Shown here: in pieces, positions 48,620 through 56,197 of the stretch
Numbering within the stretch: the stretch's first letter is position 1
Layout: each line of letters opens with the position of its first letter
Source: Ideonella livida
GTDB taxonomy: Bacteria; Pseudomonadota; Gammaproteobacteria; Burkholderiales; Burkholderiaceae_C
Reading direction: 5' to 3'
Assembly (NCBI RefSeq): GCF_010499455.1
Contig: NZ_JAAGOH010000015.1
Location: forward strand, 1-64,000
DNA: 64,000 nucleotides
The notes under the pieces: model-generated
Databases searched by the model: none
Seen by the model: only the letters and a program-made list of their open reading frames with translations
What the model was told of the DNA's origin: nothing
Made by a program: the position numbers and the translations under genes

Positions 48620-48868
48620 ATGAATGCAGCAGATACCGCACACAAGCCCTCTCTTCCCTGGTGGCGCTACAAGATCATGTGGCTGGTGGTCGGGGGGCCG
48701 CTTGTGGTGGTGGTGGCCGGCATCTCAACGGCGGTCATCGCCATCAAGGGGGCCGACCCGGTGCTCACTCAGGAGGAGCGGTTGACGCCGGCGGAGCTGC
48801 GGCAAAGCGGCGTTGACGCCAACACGCCCGCCATGCAGGCCCGCAACCATGCGGCCACGGCCAAGTGA
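48620..48868 (+). CDS. Small FixH/CcoH-like membrane protein
   Basis: 82 residues. A single membrane helix (IMWLVVGGPLVVVVAGISTAVIAI, residues ~20-43) after a short WWRYK segment, followed by a hydrophilic tail with DPVLTQEERLTPAEL. The position just after ccoG is where ccoH/fixH is found, and the YK-X-MWLVVGGP pattern resembles small FixH-like proteins of betaproteobacteria. It is about half the length of rhizobial FixH, so equivalence is inferred from context. Confidence 0.7.
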   Translation: MNAADTAHKPSLPWWRYKIMWLVVGGPLVVVVAGISTAVIAIKGADPVLTQEERLTPAELRQSGVDANTPAMQARNHAATAK

Positions 48869-48878
48869 AGTCTGCCAT

Positions 48879-48899
48879 CGGGCCTGATGGGCCCGTTTC
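48879..48899 (+). terminator. Weak terminator after the FixH-like gene
   Basis: CGGGCC and GGCCCG pair around a five-base loop and are followed by TTTCA. The T-tract is short; the stronger element just downstream probably does most of the work. Confidence 0.4.
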
Positions 48900-48936
48900 A
48901 CTGGGGTGGTGCGCAACCCTACAGCTGCGCTGCCAA

Positions 48937-48973
48937 AAATAAAAAGGGGAGCCTGATGGCTCCCACTTTTTTG
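48937..48973. terminator. Bidirectional intrinsic terminator between cco block and fnr
   Basis: GGGAGCC/GGCTCCC with a TGAT loop is flanked by AAAATAAAAAG on one side and ACTTTTTTG on the other. It gives a T-tract in both directions and so ends both the cco transcript and the convergent fnr transcript. Confidence 0.9.
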
Positions 48974-48994
48974 CGGGTCTGAAGAGGACGGTCT

Positions 48995-49801
48995 TCAGCA
49001 GGCTGCGCCGTTCACCAATTGCTGCAATCCGGCTTGGTCGATGATCCGGATGTGACGCTGCTTGACCTCCAAGATGCCTTCGTCCTGGAAGCGAGAGAAC
49101 GTGCGGCTGACTGTTTCGAGCTTGAGGCCCAGGTAGCTGCCGATTTCTTCGCGGGTCATGCGCAAGATCAGGGAAGAGGCGGAGAAGCCGCGCGCCTGAA
49201 GCCGTTGGGTTAGATTAAGCAGGAAAGCCGCCAGCCGCTCCTCGGCCCGCATGCTGCCGAGCAACAGCATCACGCCATGGTCGCGCACGATCTCGCGGCT
49301 CATGATTTTGTGGAACTGGTGCTGGAGGTCCGTGAATTCGCGGCTCAGATGTTCCAGGTGGTCATAGGGGATGACGCAGACCTGGGAATCTTCCAGTGCC
49401 ACCGCATCGCAGGAATGGCGATCGTTGCTGATGCCATCCAGCCCGAGCAGTTCGCCGGCCATTTGAAAACCCGTGACCTGATCACGCCCGTCTTCAGAGG
49501 AGACGCAGGTTTTGAAGAATCCAGTGCGTACGGCATAGAGAGACTGAAATTCGTCTCCTGCCCGAAACAGGGTGTCACCCCGCGGCACCGTGCGGCGTGT
49601 GGCCACCAGGCTGTCCAGCCTTTCCAGATCCGGGCGGGAGAGCCCCACGGGCAGGCAAAGCTCACGCAGGTTGCAGCTGGAGCATGCGACCTTGAAGGCG
49701 TCCGCGCGCAGGCGTTGGGTATCCGTCATGTCCTGCATTATGGCGCGCGAGCAGGAGTTGTTTGGGGTCAATTCCTGTTCCTGGGTCTTCGGATTCAGCA
49801 T
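48995..49801 (-). CDS. fnr: FNR/Anr-type oxygen-sensing transcription regulator
   Basis: 268 residues, CRP/FNR family. The [4Fe-4S] ligands are all present: Cys40, Cys43 and Cys49 (ACSSCNLRELC) and Cys142 (SQVCVIP). The recognition helix ETVSRTFSRFQ has the Glu, Ser and Arg that read TTGAT half-sites, which fits the two perfect FNR boxes in this window. The ATG at 49801 has TTGAGAA upstream; a TTG at 49813 is the other option. It faces the FixH-like gene across a bidirectional terminator and diverges from hemN over a shared FNR box, so autoregulation is likely. Confidence 0.95.
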   Translation of the reverse strand: MLNPKTQEQELTPNNSCSRAIMQDMTDTQRLRADAFKVACSSCNLRELCLPVGLSRPDLERLDSLVATRRTVPRGDTLFRAGDEFQSLYAVRTGFFKTCVSSEDGRDQVTGFQMAGELLGLDGISNDRHSCDAVALEDSQVCVIPYDHLEHLSREFTDLQHQFHKIMSREIVRDHGVMLLLGSMRAEERLAAFLLNLTQRLQARGFSASSLILRMTREEIGSYLGLKLETVSRTFSRFQDEGILEVKQRHIRIIDQAGLQQLVNGAAC

Positions 49802-49852
49802 GATGGTTCTCAAGTAGTCGTCGCATTTTTGGAGGTGTGGTGCGTAGCGGTC

Positions 49853-49866
49853 TTGATCCGCATCAA
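49853..49866. promoter_or_regulatory. Perfect FNR box between fnr and hemN
   Basis: TTGAT-CCGC-ATCAA matches both half-sites exactly. Toward fnr, centre -41.5 places the start near 49818, with AAAAAT (four of six) at -10 and a 17-base leader containing GAG. Toward hemN the same geometry puts the start at 49900-49901, on the hemN ATG itself. Confidence 0.85.
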
Positions 49867-49899
49867 GATCGTGGGCGGAGCCGGTGGCACCATGCCTTC

Positions 49900-51309
49900 A
49901 TGACGACGAGCCATCCTGATGCTGTGGTGGGCCTGCCCGCGCACTTGCTGAACCAGTTTGACGTACCTGGGCCGCGTTACACCTCCTATCCCACCGCGGA
50001 TCGGTTTGTGGAAGCGTTCACCCAGGATGACTATGTTCAGGCCCTGCGTCAGCGGGCTGAAGGTGCGACGGTGGGCGGCAAAAAGCCCTTGTCGCTGTAT
50101 CTGCACATCCCCTTCTGTGAGTCGGTGTGCTATTACTGCGCCTGCAACAAGGTGATCACCAAGCACCATGAGAAGGGGGCGGAATACGTCAGGGCTCTGG
50201 GCCGGGAGATCGACCTTCATGTGGAGCAGATGGGCAGGGGCCAGGCCGTCACCCAGGTCCATTTTGGCGGTGGCTCCCCCACTTTCCTGAGCGACGCCGA
50301 GCTGGGCGATCTGATGGGGTGTCTGCGCGAGGCCTTCCGGGTGGTGCCGGGGGCGGAGATCTCGATCGAGGTGGATCCGCGCACGGCGTCCTCCGAGCGT
50401 CTGGGGCGCTTGCGTGACATGGGCTTCAACCGCATCAGCTTCGGTGTGCAAGACTTTGATCCGCAGGTCCAGGTGGCTGTGCATCGGGTGCAGCCATTCG
50501 AGCAGGTGCGCGACCTGCTGGTGGCTGGCCGTGAGCTGGGCTTTGAGTCCACCAATGTGGACCTGATCTATGGACTGCCCAAGCAGACACCGGACTCGTT
50601 TGCCCAAACGATACGTCGCGTGGGTGAATTGCGCCCGGACCGCATTGCGCTGTATTCCTACGCGCATCTTCCGCAGCGGTTCAAGCCTCAGCGGCGCATC
50701 CATGCCGAAGATCTGCCGCCGGCCTCGCATCGGGTGCAGATGCTTTCGGCCGCCATCGCGGGTTTCCTGGGCTTTGGCTACACCTACATCGGCATGGATC
50801 ACTTCGCCTTGCCGGGAGACTCGCTGGCGGCGGCCAAGCGGCAAGGCCGACTGCAGCGAAATTTCCAGGGCTACAGCACGCAGCCGGACTGCGACTTGAT
50901 TGGGCTGGGGGTGTCCTCCATTGGCAAGATGGGCGCGGTCTACAGCCAGAACGCCAAGACGCTGGAGGAGTACTACGACGCGCTGGCGCAACGCCGATTG
51001 CCCGTGGTGCGGGGCATCGCGCTTACCCGTGACGATCTGGTTCGACGGGCTGTGATCATGGCCATCATGTGCCAGGGGCGCCTGGATTTCGAATCCATTG
51101 AGCTGGCGCATCTGGTCAATGTGCAGGACTACTTCCAGTCCGAGCTCAGCGGCTTGGCGCCATTTGTGGAGATGGGGTTGGTCACCTTGGAGCCCGGGGC
51201 TTTGCAGGTCACCGCCCAGGGTTGGTACTTTGTACGGGCCATTGCGATGTGCTTTGACCGTCACCTCCAGGCCGACCGGGTACGCGGGCGCTTCTCCAAG
51301 ATCATCTGA
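49900..51309 (+). CDS. hemN: HemN, oxygen-independent coproporphyrinogen III dehydrogenase
   Basis: 469 residues, radical SAM enzyme that decarboxylates two propionates without oxygen in haem synthesis. The cluster motif is Cys73-X3-Cys77-X2-Cys80-X-Cys82 (CESVCYYCAC), matching E. coli HemN including the extra Cys. GPRYTSYPTADRF at the N-terminus and HFGGGSPTFLSD (SAM binding) are diagnostic. The N-terminal length from this ATG (22 residues before GPRYTSYPT) is close to E. coli. No ribosome site is seen; in-frame GTG codons at 49924 and 49927 are alternatives. It is controlled by the FNR box just upstream. Confidence 0.95.
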   Translation: MTTSHPDAVVGLPAHLLNQFDVPGPRYTSYPTADRFVEAFTQDDYVQALRQRAEGATVGGKKPLSLYLHIPFCESVCYYCACNKVITKHHEKGAEYVRALGREIDLHVEQMGRGQAVTQVHFGGGSPTFLSDAELGDLMGCLREAFRVVPGAEISIEVDPRTASSERLGRLRDMGFNRISFGVQDFDPQVQVAVHRVQPFEQVRDLLVAGRELGFESTNVDLIYGLPKQTPDSFAQTIRRVGELRPDRIALYSYAHLPQRFKPQRRIHAEDLPPASHRVQMLSAAIAGFLGFGYTYIGMDHFALPGDSLAAAKRQGRLQRNFQGYSTQPDCDLIGLGVSSIGKMGAVYSQNAKTLEEYYDALAQRRLPVVRGIALTRDDLVRRAVIMAIMCQGRLDFESIELAHLVNVQDYFQSELSGLAPFVEMGLVTLEPGALQVTAQGWYFVRAIAMCFDRHLQADRVRGRFSKII

Positions 51310-51384
51310 CCGCCACCAACGCCGGCGGCAGGTTTGGCGTCGGCCGAACGCTGCCGTTTCACCCCATGCGCCGCAGCTCGCAGC

Positions 51385-52566
51385 TCAGCGCGACAGGCGC
51401 CGGGGCAGGGTGGCGAGCCTTTCCAAGGCGGAATCCAGCGTGGCATCTTGCTTGGCGAAGCAGAATCGCACCACCTGTAGCCCGGGGGCCTGGGCATAGA
51501 AGGGTGACAAGGGCACGGCGGCCACGCCCACTTCGGCGGTCAGCCAACGGGCGAAGTCAAGATCAGACTGATCGGACAGGTGGCCGTACCGCACGCACTG
51601 GAAGTACGTGCCCTCGCAGGCAATCGGCTCGAGTCCCGAGGCGGCCAGTCCCTGCGCAAACCTTGAACGCTTGCTTGCATAGAAGTCCGCCAGATCACGC
51701 CAGGGGGCATCGTCCTGCAGCACCTGGGCCAGGGCATGCTGCATGGGCGTGTTCACACAGAACACGTTGAACTGGTGCACTTTGCGGAACTCTGCCATCA
51801 GTGCCGCAGGGGCGACCACATGGCCAATCTTCCAACCCGTGACATGGTAGGTTTTGCCGAAGCTGGAGATGACGATACTGCGCTCGGCCAGCGCCGTCAG
51901 GCTGGAGGCGCTGATGTGCGGGCGTCCGTCATACACCATGTGTTCGTAGACCTCGTCGGAGATCACGAACAACCCGTGGCGCTGCGCCAGGTCAGCCAAG
52001 GCCTGCATCTCCTCGCGTGTCCAGACGACGCCTGACGGGTTGTGTGGCGAGTTGATGAGGATGGCGCGCGTACGAGGGCCGATCGCTTGCGCGATGCGCT
52101 CGAAGTCGGGGCGGAAGGTGACCGGATCCAGTGACACCCGCACAGCCCGGGCGCCGGCCATGGCCAGTGCGGGGGCGTAGCTGTCATACGCCGGCTCCAG
52201 GATGATCGCGTCGTCGCCCGCCGGTACCAGGGCCAGCACGGCCGTCAGGATCGCTTGAGTCGCACCTGCGGTGATCGTGATCTCCGTTTCCGCGTCGTAC
52301 AGGCGGCCGTAGAGGCGCTGGATCTTTTCGGCCAGCCGCTGTCTCAGCTGCGGCACGCCGGCCATGGGCGCGTATTGATGGTGCCCGGCGGCCATGGCCT
52401 GATTGACCGCCTCTGCCAGGGACGGGGCCGGTGGAAAGTCCGGAAAGCCCTGGCCCAGATTGATGGCGCCGTGGTCGCTGGCCAGCTTGGACATGACGGT
52501 GAAGATGGTGGTCCCCACGCCAGGCAGGCGGCTGGGCGGCAGGACGGGCGAGGCTTCAGAGTTCAT
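51385..52566 (-). CDS. PLP-dependent aminotransferase, class I/II (methionine aminotransferase-like, YbdL type)
   Basis: 393 residues, fold type I. Landmarks: INLGQGFPDFPPAPSL, YAPMAGVPQLRQRLAEK, TAGATQAILTAV, ILINSPHNPSGVVWTREEM, ISDEVYEHMVYDG, and PLP Lys in SSFGKTYHVTGWKIG. The GQGFPDF/PHNPSG pattern matches the YbdL/kynurenine aminotransferase branch, which prefers methionine, aromatic amino acids or glutamine; the substrate is inferred. The ATG overlaps the cysB-type gene by 11 bases, so it is the last gene of the lptFG-cbiX-cysB run. Confidence 0.88.
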   Translation of the reverse strand: MNSEASPVLPPSRLPGVGTTIFTVMSKLASDHGAINLGQGFPDFPPAPSLAEAVNQAMAAGHHQYAPMAGVPQLRQRLAEKIQRLYGRLYDAETEITITAGATQAILTAVLALVPAGDDAIILEPAYDSYAPALAMAGARAVRVSLDPVTFRPDFERIAQAIGPRTRAILINSPHNPSGVVWTREEMQALADLAQRHGLFVISDEVYEHMVYDGRPHISASSLTALAERSIVISSFGKTYHVTGWKIGHVVAPAALMAEFRKVHQFNVFCVNTPMQHALAQVLQDDAPWRDLADFYASKRSRFAQGLAASGLEPIACEGTYFQCVRYGHLSDQSDLDFARWLTAEVGVAAVPLSPFYAQAPGLQVVRFCFAKQDATLDSALERLATLPRRLSR

Positions 52567-53500
52567 AGTTGTCTCCCACACCGGACATGGCCTGCTCGAT
52601 CAGGGACCGGGTCAGGCGTCGCGAGATCAGCTCTGCGAAGGTGATGACATAGGATTTGAGGAACACGCCCTTGCGAAAGGCGATGCGGCTGGTGTTGCTG
52701 CCGAAGAGGTGGGCGGCAGGCTTGGCCACCAGTTCCGAGGTCGAAGGTTCGTCGCGCATGGCCATTTCCGCCAGGATGCCTACTCCCAAACCGCTGCGTA
52801 CATAGGTCTTGATGACGTCCGAATCGATCGCCTCCAGTGCGATGGTGGGCTGGAGCCGGCGCAGGGCGAATGCCTGGTCGATCCTGGTCCGGCCGGTGAA
52901 GGAGGGGTGGTAGGAGATCAGGGGATGCTGGGCCAGCTGCTCCAGCGTGGGGCGATCCACGGTAGCCAGCGGATGGTCCCTCTTCATGACCAGCAGGTGC
53001 TGCCACTCGTAGCAGGGCAGGGTGACCAGTTCGTCAAATCCGGCCAGGGATTCGGTCGCCAGTCCGACGTCTGCCCCGTCGCTCAGCAGCAGCTGGGCCA
53101 CCTGCTCCGGCGTGCCCTGGTGCAGGCTGACCGTGACCTTGGGGTAGCGCTGCCTGAGCTCGGCCACCGGCTCCGGCAGGATGTACTTGGCCTGGGTGTG
53201 CGTGGCGGCGATGGACAAACGGCCCGTGTCCTGGCGCGAGAACTCCTCTCCGATACGCCGCAGGTTGGCCACCTCGCGCAGGATGATGTCGATCGAGCGC
53301 AGAGCCTGCTGGCCGGGCGCCGTCATGCGTTTAAGGCGCTTGCCATGGCGCATGAAAAGCGCCACGCCGAGCTCCTCTTCGAGCTCCAGGATGGCTTTGG
53401 ACACCCCGGGCTGGGAGGTGTGGAGGGCCTTGGCGGTCTCGGTCAGGTTCAGGTCGCGGCGCACCGCTTCCTGCACAAATCGGAATTGGTGCAGGTTCAT
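52556..53500 (-). CDS. cysB: CysB-like LysR regulator of sulfur assimilation
   Basis: 314 residues. Very like CysB/Cbl: MNLHQFRFVQEAVRRDLNLTETAKALHTSQPGVSKAI for the helix-turn-helix, RLSIAATHTQAKYILPEPV at the start of the effector domain, and EAIDSDVIKTYVRSGLGVGILAEMA near the C-terminus. The THTQARY-type Thr cluster is the sulfate/thiosulfate/N-acetylserine site in CysB. The start shares ATGA with the cbiX-type gene, whose product feeds sirohaem synthesis for sulfite reductase, so the pairing makes metabolic sense. Confidence 0.9.
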   Translation of the reverse strand: MNLHQFRFVQEAVRRDLNLTETAKALHTSQPGVSKAILELEEELGVALFMRHGKRLKRMTAPGQQALRSIDIILREVANLRRIGEEFSRQDTGRLSIAATHTQAKYILPEPVAELRQRYPKVTVSLHQGTPEQVAQLLLSDGADVGLATESLAGFDELVTLPCYEWQHLLVMKRDHPLATVDRPTLEQLAQHPLISYHPSFTGRTRIDQAFALRRLQPTIALEAIDSDVIKTYVRSGLGVGILAEMAMRDEPSTSELVAKPAAHLFGSNTSRIAFRKGVFLKSYVITFAELISRRLTRSLIEQAMSGVGDNYEL

Positions 53501-53889
53501 GCGGCAGGGGCCGCGCTCAGGCTGCAGGCCCAGTCGGCGATGGCGCCGACGACGGCGTCGGATTCACCCAGGCTGGGGTGGAGCCGCCAGGCGATGTCCG
53601 GATGCGCTGCCTGCAGTTGGGCCATCAGCACGGGTACGTCCTTGCGCACATGTCCCCCTGTTCCCAGGAAGAGCGGCACAACATGCACCACACGGGGCTG
53701 CAGCGTCGCCAGTTCTTGACCGGCCTGCACCAGCGACGGTGCCATGAACTCGAGGTAGGACAGTCGAACGGCTTGTGGACGCCAGCGGCCGTCGGCCTGC
53801 AGGCGCGACAGGATGGCCTCGAAGGGCCGCGCCCAGGCGGGATCGCGGGCACCGTGACAAAGCAGGAGCAGAGCGTCAGTGTCGTTCAT
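53497..53889 (-). CDS. CbiX/SirB-like sirohydrochlorin chelatase
   Basis: 130 residues, the short single-domain chelatase. Metal-binding His12 in LLLLCHGARDPAW and His80 in VVPLFLGTGGHVRKDVP are present. The family inserts cobalt, nickel or iron into sirohydrochlorin. Without cobalamin genes nearby and with cysB overlapping by four bases, ferrochelation for sirohaem is the better guess. It starts two bases after lptG on the same strand. Confidence 0.88.
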   Translation of the reverse strand: MNDTDALLLLCHGARDPAWARPFEAILSRLQADGRWRPQAVRLSYLEFMAPSLVQAGQELATLQPRVVHVVPLFLGTGGHVRKDVPVLMAQLQAAHPDIAWRLHPSLGESDAVVGAIADWACSLSAAPAA

Positions 53890-53891
53890 GG

Positions 53892-55028
53892 TCAGCGGTA
53901 GCGCACCAGCCAGGCGAAGGTGGCCAGTGAGATGAGCAAGAAGAGCAGGCTGGGGGCCAGAGCAGTCAGCCAGGGCGTCCAGCCGTGCAGCAGTCCCAGG
54001 TGGCCTGCCACGTTGTTGAGCAGGATGAAGACGATGCCGATCATGATGCCGCCAAACACCTTCAGGCTGATGCCGCCTTGGCGGGCATGGAGATAGGCGA
54101 AGGGCAGGGCGAGCATCACCATCACGATGCAGGCGAAGGGGTAGGCCACCCTCTTCCAGAACTGGAGCTCATAACGTTGGGAGTCCTGCTGCTGGCGCTG
54201 CAGGTGGCGGCTGTAGCGCCATAGCTCCAGCGTCGACATGCTGTCGATAGGAGAGACGGCTGCGGCCACCACCTCCGGGCGCAGGCCGGTGCGCCAGGAC
54301 AGCTGATCTTGGTGGGTCTGCTGCACCGCCTCGCCCGCGGCAAGGGGCCACCGCACCACACGGAGGTCCTCCAACTGCCACAAGGTGCCGTCGCCGGCAT
54401 CGCTGACCGTGGCCCGTGCCGCATGCAGTTCCCGCAGCAGGCGCCCGTTCTGCCCGTGCTCAAGAATCATCACATCGGTCATCCACCCGTCGACGGCATT
54501 GGCCCGACCCACACGGATGGAGATCGCTGTAGGGCCGTCACCGGCCAGCGTCGCTGGATCTGCACCAGGCACGCTCTCCCGCAGCCAAGCTCCCTTGCCG
54601 CCCAGGGTGTTCGTCCCGCGGGCCTCGCTGCGCCACTTGGCATAGAGCAGCTGCGCCCGGGGAGCGATCTCCTCGCCCAGGGCCAACGTGGTGGCCGTGA
54701 AGAGCAGCGCAAGCTGCAACAGCAGCAGCAGGGCCCGACCCGGGCCCAGGCCGGCGGTCCGCAAAATGGTGAATTCCGAGGACTGTGCCATGCGGGAGAG
54801 CGCATAAATGGAGCCGATCAGCACCGCGATGGGCATCAGTTCGTACAGCCGCCCCGGCACCTGGACGAGGGCCAGCTTGAAGGCGGCGCCGGTGCTGCCC
54901 GATGCGCGAGCAATGCCGTCCAGCTCATCGAGCACGTCGATGAAGAGGAACAGGGCCAAGAAGGCCAGGGCGACGAAGAGGACGGCGCCGGCGACATCCC
55001 CGAACACCAGGCGTCGGACAGTTCTCAT
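53892..55028 (-). CDS. lptG: LptG, LPS export ABC permease
   Basis: 378 residues, YjgP/YjgQ family. N-terminal helix (VAGAVLFVALAFLALFLFIDVLDEL), further helices around ELMPIAVLIGSIYALSRMAQSSEFTILRTAGL (the cytoplasmic coupling segment), a central periplasmic beta-jellyroll domain of ~200 residues, and three C-terminal helices (YPFACIVMVMLALPFAYLHAR and following). Together with LptF and LptB it extracts LPS from the inner membrane. The start overlaps lptF by four bases. Confidence 0.94.
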   Translation of the reverse strand: MRTVRRLVFGDVAGAVLFVALAFLALFLFIDVLDELDGIARASGSTGAAFKLALVQVPGRLYELMPIAVLIGSIYALSRMAQSSEFTILRTAGLGPGRALLLLLQLALLFTATTLALGEEIAPRAQLLYAKWRSEARGTNTLGGKGAWLRESVPGADPATLAGDGPTAISIRVGRANAVDGWMTDVMILEHGQNGRLLRELHAARATVSDAGDGTLWQLEDLRVVRWPLAAGEAVQQTHQDQLSWRTGLRPEVVAAAVSPIDSMSTLELWRYSRHLQRQQQDSQRYELQFWKRVAYPFACIVMVMLALPFAYLHARQGGISLKVFGGIMIGIVFILLNNVAGHLGLLHGWTPWLTALAPSLLFLLISLATFAWLVRYR

Positions 55029-56167
55029 GTGGACGCCTTTCCGGCACGACCCGTGCAGGTCGCGGCGGGACCGGTGCCGGAGCGGGTCCACCGTAGGGTC
55101 CAACTCACCGCGTTCTCGCGCCAGGCCAGTAAGGCCAGCGAGCCGACCAGCACGCCGCCATGGATGAGCAGCAGGCCGGCGGCGGGTGCCAAGCGCCCGG
55201 CGGCGACCCAGGCCTGGCTGAGGTTGATGAGGTTGAAATACACGACAAAACTCAACAGCGCCAGGATCAGGTTCCAGTTGCTGGAGCGGCGCGGGTTGGT
55301 GGCTGAAAGGGCCAGGGCCAGGACGGGCATCAGCAGGATGGACAAGACCATACCGGTGCGCCAGACCAGCTCGCCCCAGGCGGCAGGGGTGGCGTCTTCA
55401 AGCAGTTGCCATGCCTGTCGCGTCTTGGGTGAGGCCTGTGGACTGCGGCCAGGCCCGGACGGATTGACCACCGTGGTGAAGCGGCCGAACTCCACATGGG
55501 TCGAGCTGCCATCGGCCAGGTCGCGCTCATGACGGTGGCCTGCGCGCAGTTCCACCGATTGCGCCCCATCCTCGGCGCCAAGGCTGAGCTTGCCGGTGCG
55601 CGCAGTGGTCACCGACCACGCTTGCGCGTCGCGTTGCAGCAGGAAGACGCTGTGGCCGTTCTCGTCCTGTCCTTCCGCCCGGTCGACGAAGTACACCCGC
55701 TGGCCGTCCGCTGACTGCTGGAAGGAGCCGGGGGCGATTCGGTCAAGATCGGACCGTTGCGCGAAGCGCTGCCGTATCTCTGCCAACTCCTGATTGAACC
55801 AGGGCCAGCCGAACAGCGCCAGGCCACAGCCCACCAACATCACCGGCCAGGCCATGCGGTAGACCGGCCGCAAGAACTGGAACAGGCTCACCCCGGAGCT
55901 GAACCAGACGGCCATTTCGCTGTCCCGGTACATGCGTCCCATGCCCACGACGACGGCCACGAACAGGGCCAGACCGATGAGGGTGGGCACGTGGCTGAGG
56001 GCGGTGTAGACCAGGACCAGCGCCACGTCCTGCAGGCCCACCGAGCCGCGGGCGGCCAGTCCCAGGGTACGGATCAGCATCATGGTCAGCACGATGGTCA
56101 GCAGCACCACCAGGGTGGCGCTCAGTACCCGGGCGAGTTCAAGGCGGATGGATCGATGGAATAACAT
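55025..56167 (-). CDS. lptF: LptF, LPS export ABC permease
   Basis: 380 residues, partner of LptG in LptB2FG. Starts MLFHRSIRLELARVLSATLVVLLTIVLTMMLIR; the coupling segment is GMGRMYRDSEMAVWFSSGVSLFQFLRPVYRMA. A periplasmic domain and three C-terminal helices (MVLSILLMPVLALALSATNPRRSSNWNL as the first) complete it. The ATG lies only 30 bases from the divergent pepA ATG. An open frame continues upstream antisense to pepA but carries no LptF sequence. Confidence 0.95.
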   Translation of the reverse strand: MLFHRSIRLELARVLSATLVVLLTIVLTMMLIRTLGLAARGSVGLQDVALVLVYTALSHVPTLIGLALFVAVVVGMGRMYRDSEMAVWFSSGVSLFQFLRPVYRMAWPVMLVGCGLALFGWPWFNQELAEIRQRFAQRSDLDRIAPGSFQQSADGQRVYFVDRAEGQDENGHSVFLLQRDAQAWSVTTARTGKLSLGAEDGAQSVELRAGHRHERDLADGSSTHVEFGRFTTVVNPSGPGRSPQASPKTRQAWQLLEDATPAAWGELVWRTGMVLSILLMPVLALALSATNPRRSSNWNLILALLSFVVYFNLINLSQAWVAAGRLAPAAGLLLIHGGVLVGSLALLAWRENAVSWTLRWTRSGTGPAATCTGRAGKAST

Positions 56168-56197
56168 CAAGAGCTTGGCTTTGCTTCGAGGAAGATT

